Shown piece after piece: positions 1 through 6,957 of a DNA stretch of 12,077 nucleotides. A model generated the notes under the pieces. That model saw only the letters and a list, made by a program, of their open reading frames with translations, searched no databases and was not told the origin of the DNA. Position numbers and translations under genes: made by a program. The stretch's first letter is position 1, and each line of letters opens with the position of its first letter. The DNA comes from Candidatus Bathyarchaeota archaeon (GTDB lineage: Archaea > Thermoproteota > Bathyarchaeia > Bathyarchaeales > Bathycorpusculaceae), in assembly GCA_030630585.1 (NCBI GenBank), contig DAOVMU010000023.1, positions 1 to 12,077 of the forward strand, written 5' to 3'.

Positions 1-1482
1 AAGTGCCCGGTTTGCAAGACTTATACTCTTAGGATAAAGTGTCCGGCGTGTGATGCCAAAACCGTTCTTGAGAAGGTTTGTCCCAGATGCGGCAGAAGCT
101 TAAAGGGAGATTCATGCCCAGTCTGCAAAATCTCCGCTAAATCATCTCAAAAACAACCTATCAACTTCAAAGAACTCCTTAAAAACGCAAGAAGCAATCT
201 AGGTGTTTCCGTTCCGAAGATTTTGAAAGGTGTGAAGGGCTTAATTAATGAGTCAAAGACTCCAGAGATTATTGAAAAAGGTGTTTTACGTGTGAAACAT
301 GATCTGTCAGTTTACAAGGATGGGACTATTCGTTTTGATGCCACGAATGCTCCTTTGACACATTTTAATCCTTCTGAAATTGGAGTTTCAGTTGAGAAGC
401 TTAGGCAACTTGGCTACAATTACGATGTTAATGGCGCCCCCTTAACGAATGCAAAGCAGATATGCGAACTTAAAATTCAAGATGTTGTTATTCCTAGGAG
501 ATGTGCGGAGTACTTTATACGGGTTGCAAACTTCATTGACGAGCTTCTGACAAGGCTTTATAGGCTTTCGCCTTACTATAGTGTTAAGAGTGTGGAAGAC
601 CTTGTGGGGCGTTTGGTTGTTGGTTTGGCTCCCCACACTTGTGTGGGTATGTTAGGACGCGTCGTGGGCTTCACAAGCTTGAGTGTCTGTTATGCTCATC
701 CAGTTTGGCATTCAGCCAAGAGGAGGGATTGTGATGGCGACGAAGATGCGTTAATGCTTGCGTTAGACACTTTGATTAACTTTTCTCGTGAATATTTGCC
801 TGCACAGATAGGTGGGATAATGGATGCTCCGCTGCTTTTGATTCCTGTGGTCAATACGAAGGAGGTGCAAAGGCAGGCCCATGATGTTGATGTTGCTTGT
901 GCTTACCCAGTTGAGTTTTATGAAAAGACTTGGGAAAATGTGGAAGCCAAGCATGTCAACTGCCTCATAGACTTGATTGAGTATAGGCTTGGAACAAAGG
1001 CGCAGTTTGAAGGTTTTAGTTACACGACACCTGTTTCAAACATCAATATTGGGAATCACGAGAGTTCCTATAAGCGGTTTAAGACAATGATTGAAAAGCT
1101 GAAAAATCAGCTTGACTTGGCTGAGAAGATTGCGGCTGTTGATGCTAAAGAAGTAGCCTTAAAAGTTTTAACCACACATTTTATCCGAGATATTGCTGGG
1201 AACCTTCGAGCTTTTTCAACGCAGGGCTTTAGGTGTAAGTTATGTAATAGACGTTTTCGACGCTTGCCGCTTCGTGGTAAATGCCCATCATGTGGTGGAG
1301 CACTAACCTTGACTGTCTATCAAGGTGGAATAGAGAAGTACTTGAATGCGGCGGAGCATCTGATTGAAAAATATGGGTTGCCACAGTATTATGCTCAAAG
1401 GATTCTGCTTGTCAGAGAGGAGATTAACTCTTTGTTTGAGGGTAATAAGCCTAAGCAAATTAGTCTAGTAGACTTTGTTTAG
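1..1482 (+). CDS. polC: DNA polymerase D large subunit DP2, C-terminal part (5' end outside window)
   Basis: This is the catalytic subunit of the archaeal replicative polymerase PolD, which copies DNA together with the small subunit DP1. The frame is open from base 1, so the gene is cut by the window; about 493 codons remain of a protein usually about 1100-1250 residues long. Seen: four CPxC knuckles at codons 2-42 (zinc-binding region); the motif RRDCDGDED at codons 241-249, whose DGD holds the conserved catalytic aspartate pair of the two-barrel polymerase core; a second zinc finger (CKLC at 1234-1245, CPSC at 1282-1293); and a C-terminal tail QISLVDFV that fits a PCNA-interacting box. A TTG at 223 is an internal codon, not the start, because homologous sequence continues upstream. 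No intein is visible in this part. Identification is very secure; PolD marks the host as archaeal. Confidence 0.96.
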   Translation, partial: KCPVCKTYTLRIKCPACDAKTVLEKVCPRCGRSLKGDSCPVCKISAKSSQKQPINFKELLKNARSNLGVSVPKILKGVKGLINESKTPEIIEKGVLRVKHDLSVYKDGTIRFDATNAPLTHFNPSEIGVSVEKLRQLGYNYDVNGAPLTNAKQICELKIQDVVIPRRCAEYFIRVANFIDELLTRLYRLSPYYSVKSVEDLVGRLVVGLAPHTCVGMLGRVVGFTSLSVCYAHPVWHSAKRRDCDGDEDALMLALDTLINFSREYLPAQIGGIMDAPLLLIPVVNTKEVQRQAHDVDVACAYPVEFYEKTWENVEAKHVNCLIDLIEYRLGTKAQFEGFSYTTPVSNINIGNHESSYKRFKTMIEKLKNQLDLAEKIAAVDAKEVALKVLTTHFIRDIAGNLRAFSTQGFRCKLCNRRFRRLPLRGKCPSCGGALTLTVYQGGIEKYLNAAEHLIEKYGLPQYYAQRILLVREEINSLFEGNKPKQISLVDFV

Positions 1483-1492
1483 GGGTGAAACC

Positions 1493-1501
1493 TTTTTTAT
1501 A
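1493..1501 (+). promoter_or_regulatory. TATA box of the winged-helix gene
   Basis: TTTTTTATA lies 11 bases after the polC stop. Its centre is about 32 bases upstream of the ATG at 1530, so transcription would start near 1524 and give a very short or absent leader. A GGTG (1522-1525) sits just ahead of the ATG. Confidence 0.45.
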
Positions 1502-1529
1502 CATAGACACATAATGATTTTTGGTGCGT

Positions 1530-1796
1530 ATGATTAAAGAAGTTTATCACCCTAATGCTTACTTAGTTGACTATAGAAACGTAAAACCTGGTTTAAGAGC
1601 CAGAACGCGCATACTAAATGCTTTGGAGAGCGTTTTCGCTGACGCCAAAACAATTGCAAAACAGGCGGCACTACATTATGGAGTTGTTATGTACCATCTA
1701 AAACTTTTAGAGGCTAGGGGATTAGTTCAACGGAAAGGGAGTAGACCATCGGTCTGGAAACTTACTGGTTTGGGACAAAAGAGGTTACAGTGGTGA
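1530..1796 (+). CDS. small winged-helix (ArsR-like) DNA-binding protein
   Basis: This 88-residue protein is a single winged helix-turn-helix domain and probably a transcription regulator. Seen: a helical stretch RARTRILNALES, then an HTH (AKTIAKQAALHYGVVMYHLKLLEARGLV as two segments, roughly residues 39-70), and a wing RKGSRPSVWKLTGLG near the C-terminus. The pattern of first repelling helix, recognition helix with YHLKLLE and a basic wing is typical of the archaeal ArsR/MarR-like families. The start is chosen at ATG 1530 because of the TATA box; TTG 1521 and GTG 1524 are in frame and cannot be excluded. It lies 47 bases after polC, on the same strand, and its TGA is within the ribosome binding site of the next gene, so it is coupled to the 57-residue basic protein. 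Target DNA is unknown. Confidence 0.8.
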   Translation: MIKEVYHPNAYLVDYRNVKPGLRARTRILNALESVFADAKTIAKQAALHYGVVMYHLKLLEARGLVQRKGSRPSVWKLTGLGQKRLQW

Positions 1797-1802
1797 GAAG
1801 GT

Positions 1803-1976
1803 GTGCCTCGTAAGAAGTCACGGAAGAAAAGGAAGCCTAAAACTGTTGGCTTAGGCGGGATTGTTGAGCCGGGTGTTGGAGCCTTGTACGTCAGAGGTGC
1901 GTGGATGAAAAAGCTGAATGAAATGGGCAAACACAAACGCAAATTAATGAAGAGAAGCCGTAGTAAACGGAAATAG
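1803..1976 (+). CDS. small, highly basic 57-residue protein, unknown function
   Basis: The gene starts with GTG at 1803, six bases after a good Shine-Dalgarno GGTGA (1792-1796) that overlaps the TGA of the winged-helix gene; this strongly suggests translational coupling. The product has two lysine/arginine-rich ends (MPRKKSRKKRKPK and KHKRKLMKRSRSKRK) around an uncharged centre, GLGGIVEPGVGALYVRGAW. About 40 percent of residues are K or R. Such composition suggests nucleic-acid binding, either chromatin- or RNA-related, but I do not recognise a family. The ordered core with glycines and a tryptophan argues for a real protein rather than a chance frame. Its 3' end overlaps a possible antisense membrane-protein gene by 33 bases. 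The gene is easily missed because of its length and GTG start. Confidence 0.6.
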   Translation: MPRKKSRKKRKPKTVGLGGIVEPGVGALYVRGAWMKKLNEMGKHKRKLMKRSRSKRK

Positions 1977-2099
1977 GTTTTCAATAGGGCGCGCGTGCGC
2001 GCGCCATATAAACCAAATGACAAACATAACTGCGACGACGAAAATCAGGATAACGACGAGACCTACAAGTGATTTCCTATTTTTCAAGGTTATCATCAT
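1944..2099 (-). CDS. possible small single-span membrane protein (51 residues)
   Basis: The frame starts ATGATG at 2099/2096 and ends with TAA at 1944-1946. The product begins MMITLKNRKSLVGL, a short positive N-terminus, followed by a strongly hydrophobic stretch of about 23 residues (VVILIFVVAVMFVIWFIW) and a tail containing RAHARP. This is the layout of a signal-anchor peptide. A CATATTA element centred near 2121 would place transcription start at about the ATG, fitting a leaderless mRNA; no Shine-Dalgarno is seen. The last 33 bases overlap the 3' end of the basic-protein gene on the other strand, and the CG-rich inverted repeat is inside the frame. It could still be a chance frame. Confidence 0.35.
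   Translation of the reverse strand: MMITLKNRKSLVGLVVILIFVVAVMFVIWFIWRAHARPIENLFPFTTASLH
1988..2005. repeat. CG-alternating inverted repeat (8-bp arms)
   Basis: GGCGCGCGTGCGCGCGCC has perfect 8-base arms around TG. It lies 12 bases after the stop of the basic-protein gene. It could fold as a hairpin or adopt Z-DNA. No T-run follows it on the plus strand, so it is not a normal archaeal terminator. Further alternating CG tracts occur at 2144-2151, 6323-6328, 6548-6558, 6661-6666 and 6887-6893. Confidence 0.7.
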
Positions 2100-2313
2100 A
2101 AGCTATTTCTTTACTACTAATATGTCTTGACTAAGACGCTTGACGCGCGCGGTGATTACGCAAGTGTTACCACATGGATAACACTAACTACATTGCTACA
2201 AAATTTGAATAAGTGCAAGCACACACGACTCCATAGATCCAATAACTCGATCTAAATTCTGATAAGGAAAAAAGTCGAAAAAAAGATCGAACGTTTAATG
2301 ACCGATTATACAA
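2100..2313. other. intergenic region left of the large accessory gene
   Basis: No gene is supported here. It holds a CGCGCGCG tract (2144-2151), an inverted repeat AGTGTTA/TAACACT (2163-2169 and 2179-2185), and the terminator-like A/T runs at the right end. Confidence 0.6.
2268..2284 (-). terminator. double T-run terminator of the large minus-strand gene
   Basis: Read on the minus strand this is T7-CGAC-T6, 30 bases after the TAG stop of the 1266-residue gene. T-rich tracts are the usual archaeal terminators. A 7-base inverted repeat (TCGATCT at 2247-2253 and AGATCGA at 2284-2290) brackets the runs. Confidence 0.6.
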
Positions 2314-5300
2314 CTAATCTTCTAGTTCATCCTCCAAGTCCAATTTAGCTGCATCACGTTTGTAGCTGTCAACTATTCGCTTTAATATTGCAGCAGTCCT
2401 TGGCCACATATGCTTGATTTTATCTGCTTGATGCTGATATTTTTCAGCAAGCTCGCGCTCTTGCTTTCCACCTTCGCCCAAAGCACGTGAAGTCACACCG
2501 CGTTGATTATACAGCCCTACTTCAATCCCACGCTCAATATCTCTAGTCTCATATCGTTCCAATAGGTCTCTCACAGCTTGATGTGGCCATATACCATCGC
2601 TTCCAGGCGGAGAACGTGAAAGCAACTTACCTATGTATTCATCACCAATAACTCTTCGATTTCGCTTGGCACACTCTTCTCTTACCTTTTCTATCCACTC
2701 TTGCAGTTGGGCAGCGCTAATTTCCTGATCATCGCCTTGACCAGGCAACTGGTCAACCAACTCCAATAAGTGCCAAGCATTCTCGGCTTGACGTTTTCTC
2801 AATTCGGGCGACAGGTTCGAGGGCTCCTCTTCTATAGGCGGATCTGCCTTAAAGGCAAAGCAAATTAGGCGAACAAAGAACAGGGGGTCTTTCAAAACCT
2901 CGTCTAGGAGAGCTACAGGCAGAATGTCATTGCGACGGAAAATACGTATATACATCCACTCAATGCGGGCCAAACGCTTTCTGTCAATGTCAGGGTTGGA
3001 TTGAAGCGCCTTTAACACCTCAACAATATCATAACTAATTGAAATTATGGGCGTCGTTTCGTGGTCCGCTGGATCAGTTGCCGCAAGCTCGAGAGCTCTT
3101 GCCAAGAGGTCGCTATCTAGGCCTGTGTCCCGTGCAATTGTGTACACATACTGCGCAGCTGCATCAATAGCCGCGAGCGGTCTTCTGCAAGCTAATAATT
3201 TTTGAATTACCCAATTAGCATATTTGGCATCTTCGTCTTGCAGGTAGTACCTCCTTACATTCTCCCAATAATGTTTCTTTGCCCCTTCTGTCAGAGTTTC
3301 AAGGAAGTCAAACAATGCTTCTTTGAATGGTAGGCCTAGACAAAAGGCTGCCCAAATCTTATCGGACCAGGTTCCAGTGTATTGCTTACGTATGGTCGCA
3401 AGCCATTCATGGTTCTGTCTATATCTGGCGCTAGCATATGTCATAGCGGCTTGGACTAATGAGCTGTTTTCATTATCTAACCAACCTAGCACCAAATCCT
3501 CTATTTTGTCCGCAAAGCTAGAGTTGCCCAGAGAGCTACCAACACTCCAAGGCAGCTTGGCGATCGCGGCTAAGCGTTCAATTCCTGAAGCCTGTAGGGC
3601 ATTCCATATTTTTTCTAAAGCATCGATACGTGCTTGCTCGATTAGTTTCTGTCTTTGTTCGTGATCTCGATGAGGCGCTGGATCAGGTAAATGCGGAAAA
3701 GGATGATCAAATAGAAACTTATATCTAGTTACTAAGTCATCGGGAATCAAGCTCTGATAAAGGCCATCAAGCTGGTCAACAACCTTTTTAGGTAGTGCCC
3801 ACTTGGCATCAGAAAACTTGCGGTGGCGAGAGACTGTTTCTCTCAATTCGTTGCGTATTTCGTTGGCAGCAATATCAGTTAACACGGCTGAATCAATAAT
3901 TCTTCTAAGCTGGATTATAGCTAAGTCCAAAGACTCTTTAGGCAGTTGGGGGAGCTTCTTCGTTACCTCTAACCAACGAGTATTAGGCTCTTCATTTACG
4001 TGCTTCAGTATCCTATCTGCAATAGCCACAACATGTTGATAATACTCTGTCCGTGTAACACCCGCCTTCCATCCCTCGTCCCAATCACGAAAAGCTGGCC
4101 GGTGTATAGGAGTCGAAATACCACCTCCTCTTTCTGGGAGAAGATCCAGCAATAATTTCCAAGCAGACTCGGGCTCAAACCGGATCAATGAATCAATGAT
4201 TTTAAGCCTTTCATCCAAAGGTGCTTTTGTTTGAGGTAGCCAGCCTTGAAAAATCTCTCTAAGGGTATTGGACGGACGATTCATATAACGACCACCAGGA
4301 TCCAAACGAGCAAGCTTTGCCAAAATATGGACCACACGAGCCAAGTATTCTAGTTTCCAAGAGATACCTTCAAGTGCCCATAGCAAGCCTGCATGCAGAC
4401 AGCCGCCCATATCGCCTTCTTCCACAAAAAGTTCCATTACTGGTGGATTCTCTCCCTGAAGGCTGGTTTCCACCGCCTCCATAAAAATTTCAGGTGCAGC
4501 CTCAGCTAATAATGGTAGTTCTCTTGCAAGTGAACCCCAGCGTTGGCCAGACATGCCTTCCATTAAGAGTTGCCTTACCCAATAGGACACTTGGTCTTGT
4601 ACTGAACGTATACCAATATTCTGGCAGTCTCTGTCACCATAGCTACCTAACATCGCTAACATTTCTGCAAGTCCATGGCGTAGCAAACCGGAGTATCTAG
4701 TATCCTTACCATATACTTTTGCCATCCACCTTTTTTCAGGCGCCAATTCAAAACGTGGATCAATGTCTTGTAGTACTTCCTTTATTACTTCACCAAATCT
4801 CTCCAAAACACTCGCGTTAATAAATTGACTGAGCAACGACCAAGCATCTTGGCGCGAAACGATTTGCCAAACATTCCCCACACGGTGAACGGGAGGATCA
4901 TTTCCTGTTGCCCATCTATGTAACCATTGTTCAAATTCATTGTAAGGGATGTCTGCTAACTGGGCTATTTTAGCACAGTCGTTTTTATTGTCAGCGCTCC
5001 ATGCACCACCAAACAGTGCTGCTATCAGTAGTCCTGCATGTTCAGAAGTTGCCCAATCGGGCTGTTGATAGTCAATTGGAGCAAGCGCGGGATGCCTGCG
5101 AATAAGATTCAAATATCCCCTACATGAGCGTACAACCTCTTTGGCTGTGTCTTCTTCTAAGCCCATAGCAACTAATGCGCTGATCTGTTGATTACGATCT
5201 GCTTTGCTTAAAGTAATACCTGATTGTCGACCACCAAGTTGTATATAGGATGTTGGTAGAATTACCCAATGACCGTGCTGTGTTGCTAAGCCCAAACTGT

Positions 5301-6114
5301 GAGAATTTTCAAACTGGGGAATAAGAATCAGCGGTTGTTGGCTGTCAATTAGAATATTCCATTCTTTTGGTTCCTTGACCACCAAAAAACGAGATGAAAA
5401 TTCCATATATTTCTTTATCACTGCAAGAGCAAATGCATACGCCTCCTCTTCTGATTCACCCAAAACGCGAATAGCAGAAGGTTCCGCTTTCAATTGGTTG
5501 ACTAAATCATTTGCTTGATTTTGCCGACCAGCAAGTACCAAGTCTGCATTACATGCTAGTTGTGTCGCATAACTCCAACCATCCCAAGCTTGCTCAATAT
5601 CCCATGCGCCTTCTGGTCGCTTACCAATCAGCCTTGCAAACCATCGATGTACTGCAGGGCATTGGTCAAGCCAAGTTTCTAAATCGTTGGCATTTAGGCC
5701 TTTGACCTGCGCCCATTGGCCCTCAGAATTTTTCTCTCTTACCCAATTATCCCGTTTGGCCCAAGTTTGCGATGTTACAAATACGAATGCAGTTTTTTTC
5801 TTATTAACACCTTGCGGATTGATTGTACGTTTTTGGTAATCATCATTTGCTTTGTCTTTGATACTCTTATTAGTGCCAAATTCAAAGACATTAACGCCTG
5901 CTGAAACGAAGGCATTACCCTTTTCAGCAATTAGAACACCATCCCAGCCGCCAACTGAAACACTATCTCCGGCAGGAAAACTAAGCAAAGATGGATTTAT
6001 ACTTGCTAACACGAGCTTTCGTACTAAAAGCGGTAAAGTGTCTTGGGCTTGGCGACGATTAGTGCCGGTCCACTGAGTAATATCCTGTGCGGTTACATGC
6101 CAACCATCAACCAT
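2314..6114 (-). CDS. large nuclease/STAND-like protein, probable anti-phage effector (1266 residues)
   Basis: Not assignable to a named gene. Residues about 45-165 look like a PD-(D/E)XK-type nuclease: GGWDGV (D58), then VNVFEFGTNKS (E78, K83), KANDDYQKR, a FVFVTSQTW strand and the closing DLETWLDQCPAVHRWFA. Residues about 190-345 resemble a STAND/AAA module that has lost its nucleotide site: the P-loop position reads RVLGESEEEAYAF without GKT, and the Walker B-like strand reads PLILIPQF. From about 350 to the end it is helical, solenoid-like, with a conserved-looking core (NTLREIFQGWLPQTKAP at 616-632, then HRPAFRDW at 671-678). I recall similar long unnamed proteins mainly from bacteria, which suggests transfer; this is memory, not a search. 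ATG 6114 has a good site GAGG (6122-6125). No frameshift is visible, so the gene seems intact. It has its own promoter and terminator and stands as a monocistron. Confidence 0.75.
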   Translation of the reverse strand: MVDGWHVTAQDITQWTGTNRRQAQDTLPLLVRKLVLASINPSLLSFPAGDSVSVGGWDGVLIAEKGNAFVSAGVNVFEFGTNKSIKDKANDDYQKRTINPQGVNKKKTAFVFVTSQTWAKRDNWVREKNSEGQWAQVKGLNANDLETWLDQCPAVHRWFARLIGKRPEGAWDIEQAWDGWSYATQLACNADLVLAGRQNQANDLVNQLKAEPSAIRVLGESEEEAYAFALAVIKKYMEFSSRFLVVKEPKEWNILIDSQQPLILIPQFENSHSLGLATQHGHWVILPTSYIQLGGRQSGITLSKADRNQQISALVAMGLEEDTAKEVVRSCRGYLNLIRRHPALAPIDYQQPDWATSEHAGLLIAALFGGAWSADNKNDCAKIAQLADIPYNEFEQWLHRWATGNDPPVHRVGNVWQIVSRQDAWSLLSQFINASVLERFGEVIKEVLQDIDPRFELAPEKRWMAKVYGKDTRYSGLLRHGLAEMLAMLGSYGDRDCQNIGIRSVQDQVSYWVRQLLMEGMSGQRWGSLARELPLLAEAAPEIFMEAVETSLQGENPPVMELFVEEGDMGGCLHAGLLWALEGISWKLEYLARVVHILAKLARLDPGGRYMNRPSNTLREIFQGWLPQTKAPLDERLKIIDSLIRFEPESAWKLLLDLLPERGGGISTPIHRPAFRDWDEGWKAGVTRTEYYQHVVAIADRILKHVNEEPNTRWLEVTKKLPQLPKESLDLAIIQLRRIIDSAVLTDIAANEIRNELRETVSRHRKFSDAKWALPKKVVDQLDGLYQSLIPDDLVTRYKFLFDHPFPHLPDPAPHRDHEQRQKLIEQARIDALEKIWNALQASGIERLAAIAKLPWSVGSSLGNSSFADKIEDLVLGWLDNENSSLVQAAMTYASARYRQNHEWLATIRKQYTGTWSDKIWAAFCLGLPFKEALFDFLETLTEGAKKHYWENVRRYYLQDEDAKYANWVIQKLLACRRPLAAIDAAAQYVYTIARDTGLDSDLLARALELAATDPADHETTPIISISYDIVEVLKALQSNPDIDRKRLARIEWMYIRIFRRNDILPVALLDEVLKDPLFFVRLICFAFKADPPIEEEPSNLSPELRKRQAENAWHLLELVDQLPGQGDDQEISAAQLQEWIEKVREECAKRNRRVIGDEYIGKLLSRSPPGSDGIWPHQAVRDLLERYETRDIERGIEVGLYNQRGVTSRALGEGGKQERELAEKYQHQADKIKHMWPRTAAILKRIVDSYKRDAAKLDLEDELED

Positions 6115-6140
6115 TGTCTTTCCTCTTATTTACCTATGAA

Positions 6141-6170
6141 TCATGTTGTTTCAGTTTCAGAAAACATCAT
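6141..6170 (-). other. possible leaderless minicistron ahead of the large gene
   Basis: ATGATG at 6170/6167 opens a nine-codon frame, MMFSETETT, ending with TGA at 6141-6143. Its ATG lies about 26 bases from the centre of the TATA-like box, where transcription would start. It ends 26 bases before the large gene's ATG. Very short frames often occur by chance. Confidence 0.15.
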
Positions 6171-6190
6171 TCAAATAATGGCTCCTCCAA

Positions 6191-6200
6191 TTATAAAAAA
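6191..6200 (-). promoter_or_regulatory. TATA box of the large accessory gene
   Basis: TTTTTTATAA on the minus strand is preceded by GTAAC. Predicted transcription start is near 6169, giving a leader of about 55 bases that includes the Shine-Dalgarno at 6122-6125. Confidence 0.5.
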
Positions 6201-6221
6201 GTTACATAAACAAGAGAGTTA

Positions 6222-6240
6222 TGTTATCTCGCAGATAACA
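6222..6240. promoter_or_regulatory. perfect palindrome upstream of the large gene's promoter
   Basis: TGTTATCTCGCAGATAACA has perfect 8-base arms around CGC. It lies 22 bases upstream of the TATA box of the large gene, the position expected for a dimeric regulator or activator site. No second copy is seen in the window. Confidence 0.5.
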
Positions 6241-6272
6241 AAGGCAAGTCATAGATTGAACGTGTACGGATA

Positions 6273-6303
6273 GAGCACTCTGGAAACCGAGCGCATGATG
6301 CTC
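6273..6303. other. two-stem foldable element
   Basis: The outer stem is GAGCA (6273-6277) with TGCTC (6299-6303). Inside it, CTCTGGAAACCGAG (6278-6291) folds with an AAA loop and one bulged T. It lies in the non-coding space between the large gene's promoter and the small membrane-protein gene. It could belong to a small RNA or be chance. Confidence 0.25.
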
Positions 6304-6305
6304 CG

Positions 6306-6311
6306 AAAAAA
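6306..6311 (-). terminator. T6 run downstream of the 89-residue gene
   Basis: On the minus strand this is TTTTTT, 59 bases after the TGA at 6371-6373, and a plausible archaeal T-run terminator. Confidence 0.3.
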
Positions 6312-6364
6312 TTAATGCTGCACGCGCGAGAATATGATCAAAGAAGCCTTAGTAGACCAGAACA

Positions 6365-6380
6365 CGCGCATCAATTGATG
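6365..6380. repeat. short flanking repeat, copy 1 (CGCGCATC-N4-GATG form)
   Basis: CGCGCATCAATTGATG matches the copy at 6662-6677 in 14 of 16 bases. Both keep the inverted pair CATC/GATG around four bases. This copy overlaps the stop codon of the 89-residue gene. Confidence 0.45.
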
Positions 6381-6640
6381 AATGTTTCTTCAATGAAAGA
6401 AATCAAATCAGGTAAGTCGTCTAGGACCAATATGCTGCCAATAAGACAACACAGAGCATACCACGACCTATGATCTTCACTGTCATCTAGTAAAGCTCCT
6501 AATATGCCCAGCCCAAGTAGCCCGGCACCACCAGTCCAGTGATGTATGCGCGCGCGCGTCTCCCGCATAGCCCCCTTTCTGTTGGCCTCACGATTTCTGA
6601 TGTTTCTAACGAGTTGTTCGAAATCCTCTAACTTCACCAC
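6371..6640 (-). CDS. small probable membrane protein (89 residues), unknown function
   Basis: The N-terminal third is charged and helical (LEDFEQLVRNIRNREANRKG). It is followed by a glycine/leucine-rich hydrophobic stretch (GGAGLLGLGILGALL, residues about 37-51), a short acidic loop (DDSEDHRSW) and a second hydrophobic stretch (YALCCLIGSILVL, about 61-73) leading to an acidic end. This is a two-span hairpin with the charged N-terminus probably inside. The start is GTG 6640 or GTG 6637; neither has a clear Shine-Dalgarno and no ATG is available. An alternating CG tract (6548-6558) codes for the RAR region. It is on the same strand as the large gene but 256 bases upstream of it with a promoter between, so it is likely a separate transcript. 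I do not recognise the family; a chance frame is possible but the amphipathic layout argues against it. Confidence 0.5.
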   Translation of the reverse strand: MVKLEDFEQLVRNIRNREANRKGAMRETRARIHHWTGGAGLLGLGILGALLDDSEDHRSWYALCCLIGSILVLDDLPDLISFIEETFIN

Positions 6641-6957
6641 GTAGTCGCTGTATTTCTTAGCGCGCGCATCTAATGATGGATACCCTTATTTACTTACGAC
6701 TTTGACCACACCCCACAAGAAAAACCGGAAAGCGGAGAAACTGGCCTAGAATCTTATACTGCATTCAACATTAAGAGTTCGGTTGCAACTTAACTAAATA
6801 TAGGTTGAATTGAAGATTTCTGTTGGAAGGGTCTGTTGCGTTGATGGGGTTTGTGTTGCAAATTGAGGCTTGAGGTTTTTCGCTTAGCGCGCGTTTTAAC
6901 GCGTTAGAACTGGTTTTTACTGAATAGTTGGCTGGTCTGAAGCATGAGGCATCACGA
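6641..6957. other. intergenic region between the 89-residue gene and the DUF362 gene
   Basis: No gene is supported. It contains the second copy of the flanking repeat (6662-6677), a plus-strand TATA-like AAATATA near 6797-6803 with no obvious gene behind it, and a GCGCGCG tract running into an inverted repeat CGCGTT-TT-AACGCG (6890-6903). No T-run follows the DUF362 stop on the minus strand. Confidence 0.5.
6662..6677. repeat. short flanking repeat, copy 2
   Basis: CGCGCATCTAATGATG is the partner of 6365-6380, same orientation, 297 bases away. The two copies bound the 89-residue gene almost exactly. Confidence 0.45.

Noticed and set aside
1988..2005. CG hairpin as an intrinsic terminator
   Set aside because: No T-run follows on either strand close enough, and archaeal termination relies on T-runs rather than GC stems.
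1727..2023. Minus-strand 98-residue frame antisense to the winged-helix and basic-protein genes
   Set aside because: It runs across two coupled plus-strand genes with clear start signals and has no family marks or promoter; the shorter 1944-2099 frame in another register is the better minus-strand candidate.
6136..6273. Plus-strand frame beginning MNHVVSVSENIIQ, antisense to the large gene's leader
   Set aside because: It has no promoter or ribosome binding site of its own, is only 45 residues, and lies across the TATA box and palindrome of the large gene; its hydrophilic sequence matches no family I know.
6790..6870. Remnant gene in the 6641-6957 spacer, suggested by a TATA-like box and an open frame of about 40 codons on the minus strand
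   Set aside because: The translated sequence has no recognisable motif or start signal; unlike the DUF488 remnant, no family pattern could be rebuilt.
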